A stretch of 64,000 nucleotides of DNA. Source: Coix lacryma-jobi var. lacryma-jobi. Taxonomy: Eukaryota > Streptophyta > Magnoliopsida > Poales > Poaceae. Location of the stretch: positions 77,991,055 to 78,055,054 of the forward strand of contig CM019826.1 in the NCBI GenBank assembly GCA_009763385.1, given 5' to 3'. Made by a program: the position numbers and the translations under genes. Below, one piece after another: positions 53,957 to 64,000 of the stretch (positions are counted from its first letter, which is position 1; every line of letters begins with the position of its first letter). The notes beneath the pieces were generated by a model. That model was not told where the DNA came from and did not search any database. It saw only the letters and a list, made by a program, of their open reading frames with translations.

Positions 53957-56545
53957 TCAATAAAAAGACATAGGGTGAGCATACGGGCCAACACTGGGGT
54001 TAGTGAAGTAAGGAGAATACCAGTGTTGGGCCGACTGCTCAAAAGAACGGTTAGCAGAAAAACCATTCCTAGCACACCTACGGAGGAAGCGATCACCACG
54101 TTTAGAAAGACGTGGTTCGCTAAGGGAGGAGCGTCCATCGCGATACTCAAAGTGCGGTGGGGGAAAACGCTCAACTACAAAGCCACCGCCACGGGGTCCA
54201 TAGCCTACAACAGCAGGCTCCCGCCGGGCACGCTCTCTACGAGGCCTAGGCCTAGGAACTTGAGGCACTGCACCTCTAGGCCTAGCATCTCTCCTCGGAG
54301 CTCTCCTCTGCCTAGGCCTGGGAACTTGAGGTTCTGGACCTCTGGGCCTAGCAGCACGTCTCAGAACATTTGGCGCATGTACATCATGGAGAGGATGGTA
54401 CATGTCCACATTGTTCATCTCCCTAGCACGGCGTGCCTCTCTTTTGCGCCGAAAGCAGAACTCACTCAAGTGTCCATCTCTCCCACAATGCTCACAATGG
54501 TACCTCACCGCTCTCATAGGGGGTTGTTGGTACTCACGGTAGTGGGTGTGGATCACTTTGCCCTTCTGTGGCATAAGCTCCTCTTGGATGGGTGGCATGG
54601 TGTCAAGCTTATTCTTGAGGTGGTTGGGTTTGGGATGCCACACTTGGTTCTTGGGTGGAGCTCTTGGAGGGTCAACAAAGACCCCATTCTTGGTGTTAGG
54701 CTTGAGAGGCTCTTTGAGTGGAAGCTTGGTAAGTTTGGAAGTAGTGGTGGAGTTGGGCTTCTCACTTGGGTTCAAACCACTCGACTCTCCAATCTTCCCA
54801 AAAGCAGAAAGATCAACACCCGGAGCAAAACCTACACCAGGACCTCCAGCAGCTCGCTTGAATTGGGAGATCATCATCCCGAGCTGCGGCTCACCACAAG
54901 ACACCCATGACAAGATGGTCCGAAGGTATGTGTTTTCTTCCTCGGTTTGCATCTTGTCATGCTTCACATTGGCTATCTCCATCTCCAGGCCCTCACAATG
55001 AACACACCTAGCCACACATGTGCTACCTGAGTTGGCCTCTTCAAGAGACACAATCTTGGCATTCTTCTCTGCCAACTCAGATTGCAAGACAGGACAAGTC
55101 TTGCACGTACCCAACAGCGAGGGTCTAGCCTTCAGCTCATCCACCTCTCCTACCAACACAGCATACTTGCTCCTCAAAGTGAGAAGGTCAGTCAAGTGTG
55201 TGGTGCACAACTCACACTCCTCCTCATCGGTAACAACCACGGTGGACTTGATAGAATCAAGTTCCTTCACCGTATCCTCCCACTTCTCCCTAAACTCCTT
55301 GCGCTCTCTAGCGGCACGCCTAAGCAGCTTATCTTGACTAAGAAGCGCGGCAGTAAGTTTCTCGACCTCAGCCGAAAGCTCGTCGTGGGTCAGAGATACC
55401 TGGGAGGTGTCGTCGTCATCCCGAGGAGTGTCCAACTCGCCATCGAGGGCCATGGTGCAGAAACCGTCATCATCGGCGAAGAAGCACTGGCCGTTCAGCT
55501 TGTCCTTGATCCTCTTCTTCTTCTCGGACTCGTCGTCGCTTGAGCAAGCGGAGTCATCATCCGAGCCATCGACGTCGCTGAGCGTGGCGAAGAACGCACG
55601 CTGCTCAGCCTGGGCCTTCTCCAAGTACTTCTTCTTGATGTACTCCTTGTCGAAGCCACCCTTCCGCTTGTGCCTCGCGGGGACGTACTTCTCCTTGCGC
55701 TTGCCGGAGTCGTACTTGTGCCCATGATCGCCCTTCCCAGAATGCTTGTTCTTCTTGGGACAGCTGGTGATGAAGTGGTCGGGGTCGCCGCACTCATAGC
55801 ATCCTGAGCGTCCTCCTCCGCGGCGATGGTTCATGCGGTTGTTGTGGAACCGCAAGAACCGGTTGGCGAGCATTGCCAACTCGTCATCCCCCAAAGACTC
55901 CAGCTGGTCCTCTATGACAGAAAAGAGAGAAGAAAGAGCAAAGCCTCCAGAGGGGTTAGCAGAAGAGCCAGAAAGCAAAGCCATCGACGGGCCAGAAGGA
56001 TTTTCATAAGAAGCCCTCGCCATTGCATCGATCTCACTGGACTTGAGCTTACTGAAGAGCTCGTCGCACGTGAGGGTCTCATAGCTAGGTGATTCGATGA
56101 TCGCCTGAACTTTGGAATCCCACACCGACAGATCAAGAGTATGCAAAAGCTTCAAAGCACTCTCAGGATCGTCGAAAGGCAACAGCTCCTTGTTAGCCCT
56201 CATCCTGTTGACAATCACCTGAAAGCGAGCGAATAAACTTTCTATGCTCTCACCAGGCATATGTCGAAAGTTCTCATACTCTCGCTTAAACGACTCATAG
56301 AGATGGGTTTTGACTTGAGAGGTTCCCTCATGAAAGCGCATGAGGGTAGCCCAAATCTCCCGAGCCGTAGCGAGGTGAGAAACACGATCAAACTCACTCA
56401 TGCTCAAACATGAGAAAAGAGCATTACGTGCTCGGCTATTGGCTTCGTGCTCATCGATCTGATGCTGAGTCACACGAGCAACCAAGACAACGTAATTGGC
56501 AGAGTTGCAAATATCCCAAATGGAAGCACCCAAACTCTGCAGGGG
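53957..56545 (-). pseudogene. gag: Sirevirus gag, N-terminally truncated
   Basis: A long minus-strand frame in a different register from pol, ending in TGA at 53957. Starting from the fusion point, it has the UBN2/Retrotrans_gag-like region (TAREIWATLMRFHEGTSQVK, MPGESIESLFARFQVIVNRM). A first CCHC knuckle, CYECGDPDHFITSC (55758-55802), and a basic Lys-rich stretch follow. After that come a long coiled-coil-rich region and a second CCHC knuckle, CEHCGRDGHLSEFC (54466-54508). An Arg/Pro-rich tail closes the protein. Two knuckles in an extended Gag are usual for Sireviruses. The native start and first part of the protein are deleted. The open frame runs on to 56638 only by using antisense codons of the neighbouring LTR. 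Confidence 0.88.
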
Positions 56546-56550
56546 GGTGG

Positions 56551-58107
56551 TAGGAGTCCCTGGAGGCCGTAGGATCAATGACGGCGCATCCAAAGGCCAG
56601 GGGGGTGGCGGCCGCCACCTAGGGCTGGCGCCCGCCACTAGGGTTTGCCCTAGGTCGGTTGGCTGCCCCCTATAAGTACCCCCCGCCCTTCACTCCACAA
56701 GGCTATATATACCCCCCTGGAAGCAACACACACAAGAAGCAAGAAAGCAAGTGAGAGCTAGGTTAGAAGCTCAGAGAGCTTAGGCAAGTAGGTTAGCTAG
56801 TAGAGAGAGCATAGCTCTAGTGCCCTCGCTACAGCGCGCCTCTTAGTTTAGCACAGCTCAGCCCTGACCAGTGGTATAGTAGCGTAGAGCTTGCTAAGAG
56901 AGAAGCGGGTGCGACTGACTGGCATCGGAGGTCGGTTGATTTCCCATCGTCTCTGATCTGGTTTGCTCTCTTATATCTCAGGTACACTTATCATTATTCC
57001 AATATTACTTTAGTATTACTTTTAGTATTACTTTCAGTATTACTTTCAGTATTACTTTATCAAGTGCCTTGAGTGTGGCCTAGCTATCCTACAGTTCAAT
57101 TCACTTAGCCATAGTAGTTAATCTCTAGTGAGCTTAGTGTTTGATCTTTGCCAATAGGTTGCTTAGTTAGTTTAGTGTTTATCTTATTAAGTCATGTATT
57201 TGCTCTGACGTCCGCAAGGGTGTCTCTATTCAAAGCTAGGGTAGAGATAGTTAGAATATAATTAAGCGTGGTGCTTAGTTATAGACTTACCTTCAGATAC
57301 AGCTGGACCCCCGGATAGCTGTGGTAGCAAGCAGGTGGTGACAGCCCTGTGCGCCTTGAATTCAACCACGTAGTTGGCCCAGTTTAACAGTAAGGCTCGT
57401 TGTGCTAGCGTTCAACATAAGTCAGTGGTAAAGGCTAGTACGCCTCGATACCTGATAAGATAGGAATAAAACTATACTTAACTTGGTTGCTTAATTGACA
57501 TTTTCCTATCTTGCTTCGTAGTTATCTTGCTTCGTAGTTATCTAGGAGTAGTTAGTAGTTACTAGTTAGTTATATTAGTTATCCTATTCCCCTTATCTAT
57601 CTATCCATCCTCCTTACCTTACCCATTTCATTTCATCCTTACCTATCCACTCATATATTCTTTCTTGCCTTTCATCTCCTCTCTTCTCTTCTCCTCTTTC
57701 CCTTTTCTTATTCTTCAACTCTCATCCCCTCCTTGACTCGACTCATACACCACCCTAGCCTTCCTTTGGGATCAAATAAATCAACACCTGGTACTCCCAG
57801 GGAAGTGCTACTATGATAGTTCTGTGCGCTTGCAGAATCTCCTCCTGGTAGATTGCATTCTCTCTAACTAGCTCCTACTAGTGTCGGGATTGACAACCCC
57901 ATTTGACATTAGTAGATAGCTGCTTTAGCTTCACTCCTTTAGGTATAGTGACTGGACTTGTTACAAGCATTTCTGGCGCCGTTGTTAGGGGTAGATTCCA
58001 TAGTCTACTCCTAGTCACGACGTTGGCAAGTGTCAACAAGCATTTCTGGGTCGTTACCGGGGATAGTTGCCTAGCTCTATCTTTAGTGAACTTAAGAACT
58101 ACCAACA
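56551..58107 (+). repeat. 3' LTR (left-truncated) of Athila-like element A
   Basis: It matches 43930-45454 closely, from GGAGTCCCTGGA to ACTACCAACA, including the TATA box and the first two PBS-like units (57963 and 58038). It stops exactly where the 5' LTR of element A ends, just before where a PBS would follow, as expected of a 3' LTR. The flank after it is Sirevirus LTR sequence. This means element A had inserted into a Sirevirus LTR. Confidence 0.75.
56704..56711 (+). promoter_or_regulatory. TATA box of element A 3' LTR
   Basis: TATATATA in the same context as at 44070. Confidence 0.6.
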
Positions 58108-59214
58108 GTCATTTGCTATTTTGCCTTCTAGGTTTTCCTGCTCTCCCCATCCTCTACTGTAGCGAACTGAGATCCAGAGAGAAGACAATCATACCTCTGT
58201 GTTCGTGAGATTTTGAGGAAGTAAGACCGTAATCTCACTATTGTAGTGTGTGGTAGCCACACAATTGCAAATTCGTGGTTGTGATTCGCGTTTTATTCGT
58301 GTTCTTCGCAGGTTGCTTTTCTCCATGATTTTCCCGATTGATCGATCTCTCTACTCAATGCATCTTTTGCAAATCCATTTGAACTGCGTTGTTCTAGATC
58401 GTGAGGCACTTCTTTCCACCGAAGGAATTTACCTCTAACCTCATGAGCTAGTAAATCGATCGATTTTCGTTTCGGGTCAAGTTTTTCTCCTTTCCCCCGA
58501 ATTTCTTCGATTCATCGATTTGGAGATAGGTTCGAGCCATGATCTCTTAGAGATAGCTCACTATCCTCCTTGTGACTCCTCTCACCAAGTTTGATCCCTA
58601 GAGGATTCGTTTTGGGTGAGTTTGGATCAAATCGGTGGATGAACAGCAGACTTTTGGGATGACCGGACACTGGCCTCGGGCTGACCGGACGCTCAGTCCA
58701 GAGTCCAGTCGTTGAACACATTCTCGGTGCTTTGCTTGCGACTTGACCGGACGCTCAACGTGAAAGTGACCGGACGCATCACTAGAACTGTTCATCGGAA
58801 TTGACCTGTGTGACCGGACGCACAGCTCCTGATCGGACGCTCCTCTTCAGTGAGTCCGGTCAGGAACAGAGAGGTTCCAGATTGGTTTTCCATGACCGGA
58901 CGCGTCCGGTGCCCACTGACCGGACGCTTGCCAGAGTCCGGTCAGAGCAGATTCGCGCGTTTTCGACCGTAGCTTGTTCGGCCGTTGTCGGTTTTGGTTT
59001 TCGGCCTTTGCATTGAGTTTCTAGAGTTGTGTAGTGTCTCGCTGTGCTTCTTGGAAGCATCCACCCTACATCTAGGGTCGTGGACACTTGCAAGCTCTAG
59101 GTTTGCTCTTGTGGTTGATTCTCGGAACAGTAGCAACAAGTTTCTGAAAAGAAATTTTGAAGCTCCCATTCACCCCCCCTCTGGTCGCTTTCTGGTAGCT
59201 CTTTCGGTCCTTCA
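58108..59214 (+). repeat. Right part of a Sirevirus LTR (second subfamily)
   Basis: It matches 42608-43719, from GTCATTTGCT to CGGTCCTTCA. It has GACCGGACGC/GAGTCCGGTCA palindromes (58660-58940) and the CATTCACCCCCCCTCTGGTCG block typical of Sirevirus LTR 3' ends. It is bounded on the left by the end of element A and on the right by element C LTR sequence. No gene. Confidence 0.75.
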
Positions 59215-59640
59215 TTCTCTTCTCTCCTTTTCCCTTTTCTTATTCTTCGACTCTCATCCCCTCCTTGACTCGAGTCATACACCACCCTAGCCTTCCTTTG
59301 GGATCAAATAAATCGACACCTGGTACTCCCTGGCGAAGTGCTTCTACGATAGTTCTGTGCGCTTGTAGAATCTCCTCCAGGTAGATTGCAATCTCTCTAG
59401 CTAGCTCCTACTAGTGTTGGGATTGACAACCCCATTAGACATTAGTAGATAGCTTCTTTAGCTTCACTCCTTTAGGTATAGTGACTGGACTTGCTACAAG
59501 CATTTCTGGCGCCGTTGCCAGGGATAGATTCCATAGTCTACTCCTAGTAATGACGTTAGCAAGTGTCAACAAGCATTTCTGGGCCGTTACCAGGGATAGT
59601 TGCCTAGCTCTATCTTTAGTGAAGTTAAGAACTACCAACA
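59215..59640 (+). repeat. 5' LTR remnant of Athila-like element C
   Basis: This is the last 426 bp of the LTR, matching 45030-45454 and 57675-58107. It begins abruptly at the Sirevirus LTR terminus and ends ACTACCAACA at the PBS. It contains PBS-like units at 59498 and 59569. Confidence 0.75.
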
Positions 59641-59648
59641 AGCATTTC

Positions 59649-59665
59649 TGGCGCCGTTGCCGAGG
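59649..59665 (+). other. Primer binding site of element C
   Basis: TGGCGCCGTTGCCGAGG, of tRNA-Asp type, nine bases into the interior. Confidence 0.8.
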
Positions 59666-59824
59666 AAGGCAATCGGTGTATCGGTTGAGTCCGTGTCAAA
59701 TTTATCTTCGCTTAAGCTCCCGCTTAGCGAATCCCATCTTACCCCATTCTTTCTTTCCTTAGTCCTTCTTATCTTTTTCCTTCATCTTCTTGAACTTCTT
59801 TCTTTCTTATCTCGTTCTACTTTC

Positions 59825-61708
59825 ATGATGGCCAATAAGACCATTCGTGAGTTTTCTGCTCCTTCTGCCACCAATGTAGCGACAGGACCAGCCGTGATCG
59901 ATGCCAACCCCAATTTCTAGTTGAAACCGACTCTGATCACGATGGTCCAAGCTAGCCTGTTCTGTGGCAAAGCTGATGAGGATGCCAATGCTCACCTCCA
60001 ACAATTTTTGGAGATTTGCGGCACCATCACCATTAAGGGGATAACCCAAGAAGTCATCCATCTTCGTTTCTTTCCCTTTTCTCTCCTAGGAAAAGCGAAG
60101 CAATGGTTCTATACCAATCGCAACGCTGTAGACCCATGGGACAAGTGTTCCAATGCTTTTCTCGCCAAATTCTTTCCGATGGGCAAGACGAACGCTCTTC
60201 GCAACAAAATCTCCAACTTTACGCAACAAGCCGAGGAATCTATTCCCGAGGCTTGGGAGAGAATGCAAGAGTACGTCACTGCTTGTCCACACCATGGTAT
60301 GGAGGACTGGCTGTTGATCCAGAACATCCACCATGGCCTAACCCCACACTCTAGAAGCCATTTGGATGCCGCCGCCGGCGGTGCATTCTTTTCTCTGAAT
60401 GTTGCAGATGCTAAGGCTTTCATAGAGAAGATGGTGTCGAACCAAGGATGGAATGACGAGAGACTGCAGCCCCGTAAGCGAGGTATGCATTCCATTAAGG
60501 AGGCTGACATGATCGTGGCCAGGATGGACCTGCTGGCCAAGAAGCTGGACAGCTGTGAGAAGATGAACCAACAAGAGAGTGTCCAGTCTCTGGAATCCTA
60601 CATGACTTGTGAAGCCTGTGGAGAAACCGGATATTCTGAGAACTACTACCCCGAGTTACATGAAGATTTGAACTTCAACAACAACAACAACAACAACGGT
60701 TTCCGTCAACGAAATCAAGGATGGAATCAGCACTCCAACTCTCAAGGTAATAATTCGTTCCCTCGCTCTAATTTCCAAAGTACTGATAATTTCTCATTCT
60801 TAAAGAATTTAGTCTACTCTCAAGGTAGAACTACTGAATTTTTGAATAAGAAATTAATGTCAAATGATAAAATGCTTGAGAACATAAATGCTAAATTGGA
60901 AGATTTCTCATCTGCTCTGAAAAATCAACTTAGCTTTAATAAGATGTTAGAAACCCAATTAGCTCAACTTGCTACGTTCATACCATCTTTTGAAACTGGC
61001 AAAATTCCGGCTAAACCTAACATGGAAACTGCAAATATGGTTGAAATAAAATATTTTAACTATTATGAAGATCAAACCATGACTGTTAAAAAGGGTGATC
61101 CTGGTAGTCCCATAATTAGATGCTCAATCTTTGGTGAAGTCTTTAAAAATGCCATGTGTGATTTAGGATCGAGTGTGAACATTTTATCTAAGGATTTCTA
61201 TGAAAACTCGTTCTTTCCACCCATGTCATCCACATCTGCCTATGTCGTGCTAGCTGATCAATCAACATGCTATGTAGAAGGAATAGTCACTAATTTACCT
61301 GTTCATATTAGAGGTTCATATGTTCCTGCTGATTTCATAATACTAGATATGGGAAATAGGAAAGATGTGCCTCTAATCTTAGGTAGACCATTCTTGAACA
61401 ATGTTAATGCTTGCATATATGTGGGGAGTGGTAAAATGCAAATGTCATTAGGAGGGAGGAAGGAAATATTCTCCTGTCCCCGTGGTCCCGCATATGCCGC
61501 TAACATGCAGGAAGCAAAACCCGTTCGTACCAAGAAGAGGCGCCTAAGAACAAGGTGGAACAGAAAGAAAGAACCACCTTCTCCTGAGTTGTGTAATTCA
61601 CATAACAAAGGAGAGGTGCCAAAAGAAAAAGAACCCGATGAAGTACTTAAAAAAGAAGCACCCAAGGAAGAAGATCCACCAAATAAGGATGAAATTCCAT
61701 GGATCTAA
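59825..61708 (+). pseudogene. gag-pro: Gag-protease of Athila-like element C (one in-frame TAG)
   Basis: The ATG at 59825 gives MMANKTIREF, as in element A. A TAG at 59918-59920 (codon 32) replaces the GAG present in A; the same frame then runs unbroken for about 595 codons. It holds the Gag core with LLGKAKQWFYTNRNAVDPWD and a zinc-knuckle-like CEACGETGYSENYY (Cys 262) that lacks the His and last Cys. An Asn run longer than in A follows. The aspartic protease CDLGSSVNIL (Asp 446) and ILGRPFLNNVNACIYV are the expected protease core pair of the Athila lineage. The C-terminus is first very basic (TKKRRLRTRWNRKK), then Lys/Glu/Pro-rich. It terminates properly at TAA with no RT following. The element therefore looks like a gag-protease-only, non-autonomous type. 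Confidence 0.87.
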
Positions 61709-63373
61709 GGTATGGATTTACATTTAAATTTCCCTTTTTCAAATAAATAACATATATCATGCATGTAACTAAAAAAATCAGTTATCATTAGTTATATGCA
61801 TAATTATATGTTCACTTAGCTAGAATAATAAAATATCATAATAGGATAGTTTCCCTTTTTCACAACATTAGATAGTTTCCTTTTTAATAAAATAAGAACA
61901 AGAGCTCTGACCGAGAAAGATGAAGACACTTCACCAAGCAAGAAGCCAGCTTGGGGGGATCCTCGCGCCAATAAGGTATGTTTCAACCTTACTCTTTATG
62001 TTCGGTTCTTAAATTCTATATCTTTTGAAAATTTTTGAATGTTATATACTTGCCTAAGTAATTATCCCATGAGTAAAAATGATAAAATCTGCTTAAAAAT
62101 GTTGGAACCTGGATAAGAAATAAAACATGCCATGCAAATGCTATTGTTATAGTTATAATAACTAGTTTTATCTAAGTTGTAGCTTTTGTGGGTTGCACAT
62201 GTTTTAACTAAAATCATTCTTACTGAATAAAGTTAGTTAGAAATGGAGTAATTCTTTAAACTTGTTAAGGAGAAATTAGGACCTAATCTGGAGGATTTCT
62301 TTTAAAAATCATGAAAACCTTGCTAAAAGTTCCTCCTGGTTTTTATCCCATCCCACCACTAGCCAAATATTTGTTAGTCCAAACCACAAAGAGCTTTGTT
62401 TGTGTTGAGCTTTGTTAGACCTCATAGATCTTAGTAGAGAAGCTTATCATTTCTTTTGATCAAGATACACACACCCACCATAAATTGCTTACTCTCCAAT
62501 TTGGAAGTTTGCAACCACCAAATAAATTGCTCATTCTCTACACTGGAGATATGCAATACCTTGCCAAACATTCCATTGCTAGCCTTATGCTATTCCTACG
62601 CTGGGAATAAGCATTTCTCTCTCTTCGCCCTTTTCACTTCTAAAATCCTTTCCTATAGACAGTCTGGGGAATTCTAGAGCTAAAAAAGCGAGATATGAAA
62701 AAAAAGTGAGCAAAGTAGCTCAAGAGAGGACTATGTACTAAGAAAATGTGAGGACACATTTTTGTCTACTCACTATGTATCGAGTAAAAAAGAGAAAAAA
62801 AAGAAAAAAAGAAAAAAAAGAGAGAGTTATCATTAGGTCTAGCCCCAAAAATTAAATAGGAACGATTATGAAATATCTCTCTATACACTTCCACATAACC
62901 ACACATGCACATCTTGATCAATATTTATGATTTGTTGCTCCTTATGATCTGAGTGTCTAGCTCAGCAATAAACATTATGCAATTTGCTCATGATTCTTAG
63001 CCTACCTATAACTCCACATATCATTCTTTAGAAATAGGAGAGGCTACATTTTGGCCTAAGTGAGGATTTAAACACCATTGAGTGATTGAGTGAATCTTGG
63101 AGGACTTAAGCAAGTTTTTATCTTTTGAAAAACTTAAAAAACCTCAAGACAGAATCCTAGTCAAACCTAAGCAAGATAAAAGTTTCCTATCTACCGCTTT
63201 ATTTCACTCTTGCATGTTTGAAGTGAAAAGCTGTAAGCCCCACATTGCTATGATTAATGATATACACTAAGTTATTTCTCACTATACAATATGCACCTGT
63301 ATACATCTTAAGTGCTATCTATTTCATGCTCTATGCTTAAACCGCATTGTTGCTCGAGGACGAGCAACAGGTT
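61709..63373 (+). other. Non-coding 3' interior of element C
   Basis: About 1.67 kb, AT-rich, with no recognised gene. An AGCTTGGGGGGATCC motif at 61949-61963 is followed by a donor-like AAG/GTATGT (61973-61981). An (A)nG microsatellite runs at 62786-62826. The stretch resembles the interior of the LARD element in style and ends in the PPT. Confidence 0.55.
62786..62826 (+). repeat. A-rich microsatellite
   Basis: An imperfect (A)4-8-G run, ending in GAGAGAG. Simple sequence only. Confidence 0.85.
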
Positions 63374-63387
63374 AGCTTGGGGGAGGT
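63374..63387 (+). other. Polypurine tract of element C
   Basis: AGCTTGGGGGAGGT directly before the LTR start, the same motif type as in the LARD element. Confidence 0.75.
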
Positions 63388-64000
63388 TGTTGATGGTCCT
63401 TAAACACTTGTTTTACCATCAACATTTTACCCAAAAATTCACCAAAAAGGCATGAAAAGTAGTCAAATAGGTTTCAAACTAACAAAATTCCACATGTCCA
63501 TAGATTTTTATTTGAATGTAGGATTTGGACCAAATTTAGAGAATGGACCCACCAGGGGCCGAGATCACTCACCAGGGCCCATTTGGGCCCTAGTGGGGTG
63601 GCGCCCGCCACCTAGGTGGCGCCCAAACTTCTCCCCTGCCACGTCACTGATCCGTGTGACCACCCCAGGGCCAAATCTTAGCCCTCGGTCACTAGGTCGG
63701 TGGCATCGGATGGCTCAGGAGGGAGTGGTGTGGATCATGCATGCTGCCATGCAAAGAAGCACATGTTGAATTAAAGAAGCACATGCTTAATTCTTCTCCA
63801 CCATTGATCTGAAGGAGATTACGATCCAAGGGCTCTCATCCATCATCATGCGGATCGATGATGTGGCGGTGGAGTAGCCCCTACTCCACCTCTCTACTAT
63901 AAATACCCCCCTGGAGGCGTCACTTCACAAAAAGCAAGGATAGGAAGGAAAGAAGAAAGCAAGGCTAATAGCTTGGGATTTAGCCAAGCTTAGGCATGTA
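63388..64000 (+). repeat. 3' LTR of element C, runs off the right edge
   Basis: It starts TGTTGATGGTCCTTAAACAC. The block at 63583-63720 matches the left end of the element A LTR (43720-43870). Further on it diverges from A. The TATA box is TATAAATA at 63898-63905. The terminus and any target duplication lie outside the window, so pairing with the 5' remnant at 59215 is likely but unproven. Confidence 0.75.
63898..63905 (+). promoter_or_regulatory. TATA box of element C 3' LTR
   Basis: TATAAATA followed by CCCCCCTGGAGGC, aligned with the TATATATACCCCCCTGGAAGC of element A. Confidence 0.6.

Larger units (their letters stand above)
47168..56545 (-). mobile_element. Minus-strand Sirevirus (Ty1/copia), 5' end deleted
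   Basis: In minus orientation the order is gag, protease, integrase, RT, RNase H, a long 3' non-coding part with PPT-like motifs, and the 3' LTR. The integrase-before-RT order is copia type; the large Gag with two knuckles and the multiple PPTs are Sirevirus features. It inserted into element A gag at 47167/47168. Its 5' LTR and the start of gag are gone, fused at about 56541-56551 to the 3' LTR of element A. Three in-frame stops and one frameshift show that it is inactive. Confidence 0.88.

Noticed and set aside
54546..55001. Plus-strand frames of 150-310 codons opposite the Sirevirus gag (53975-55001)
   Set aside because: They are antisense shadows of the real gag frame, without recognisable motifs.

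Overview
The window is repeat-dense plant nuclear DNA, almost certainly from a grass and probably a large pericentromeric or intergenic retrotransposon nest. The evidence is nested LTR retrotransposons of grass type: Ty3/gypsy Tekay/Del-like, Athila-like and Zeon/cinful-like elements, and Ty1/copia Sirevirus elements with several PPT-like motifs and CpG-rich palindromic LTRs. I see no intact host gene, no tRNA or rRNA gene, no CRISPR array and no bacterial-type operon. The species cannot be fixed from sequence alone.

Layout. 1-2671: minus-strand gypsy LTR inserted into an Athila-like gag. 2672-5284: that minus-strand Athila-like element (gag fragment, tRNA-Asp-type PBS, LTR). 5346-13565: non-coding LTR element (LARD-like) with two LTRs, splitting a short exon-like sequence. 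13566-14439: exon-like scrap and copia-like LTR debris. 14440-19330: Zeon/cinful-like LTR, PBS and an interior taken over by a very large TCG/GCC-rich minisatellite. 19732-35073: complete, young Tekay/Del-like element with 4.36-kb LTRs and a perfect CTGGG target-site duplication. 35079-38942: minus-strand gypsy interior, PBS and LTR. 38943-43719: Sirevirus 3' end plus an extra LTR fragment. 43720-58107: Athila-like gag element split by a minus-strand Sirevirus (47168 to about 56545). 58108-59214: Sirevirus LTR fragment. 59215-64000: another Athila-like gag-protease element, whose 3' LTR runs off the window.

How the parts work together. The Tekay-like element carries three reading frames in order: an extra ORF ahead of gag, then gag-protease-RT-RNase H, then integrase with a C-terminal chromodomain-like module. 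Two in-frame stops (25117 and 29333) probably make this copy non-autonomous. The extra ORF starts with a near copy of the histone H3 N-terminal tail (MARTKRTARKSTGGKRP). It is encoded by the same element as a chromodomain-like integrase tail, the kind of module known to read H3 methylation. I regard this as the most interesting signal in the window.

Second in interest is a tandem array of short hairpins in the Sirevirus LTRs. Its stems differ from unit to unit but keep pairing, and the order is the same in two diverged LTRs. Third, the Athila-like LTRs carry two extra PBS-like copies just inside their 3' ends. Junctions at 38942, 42452, 43719, 47168, 58107 and 59214 fall on LTR termini, which supports repeated nested insertion.
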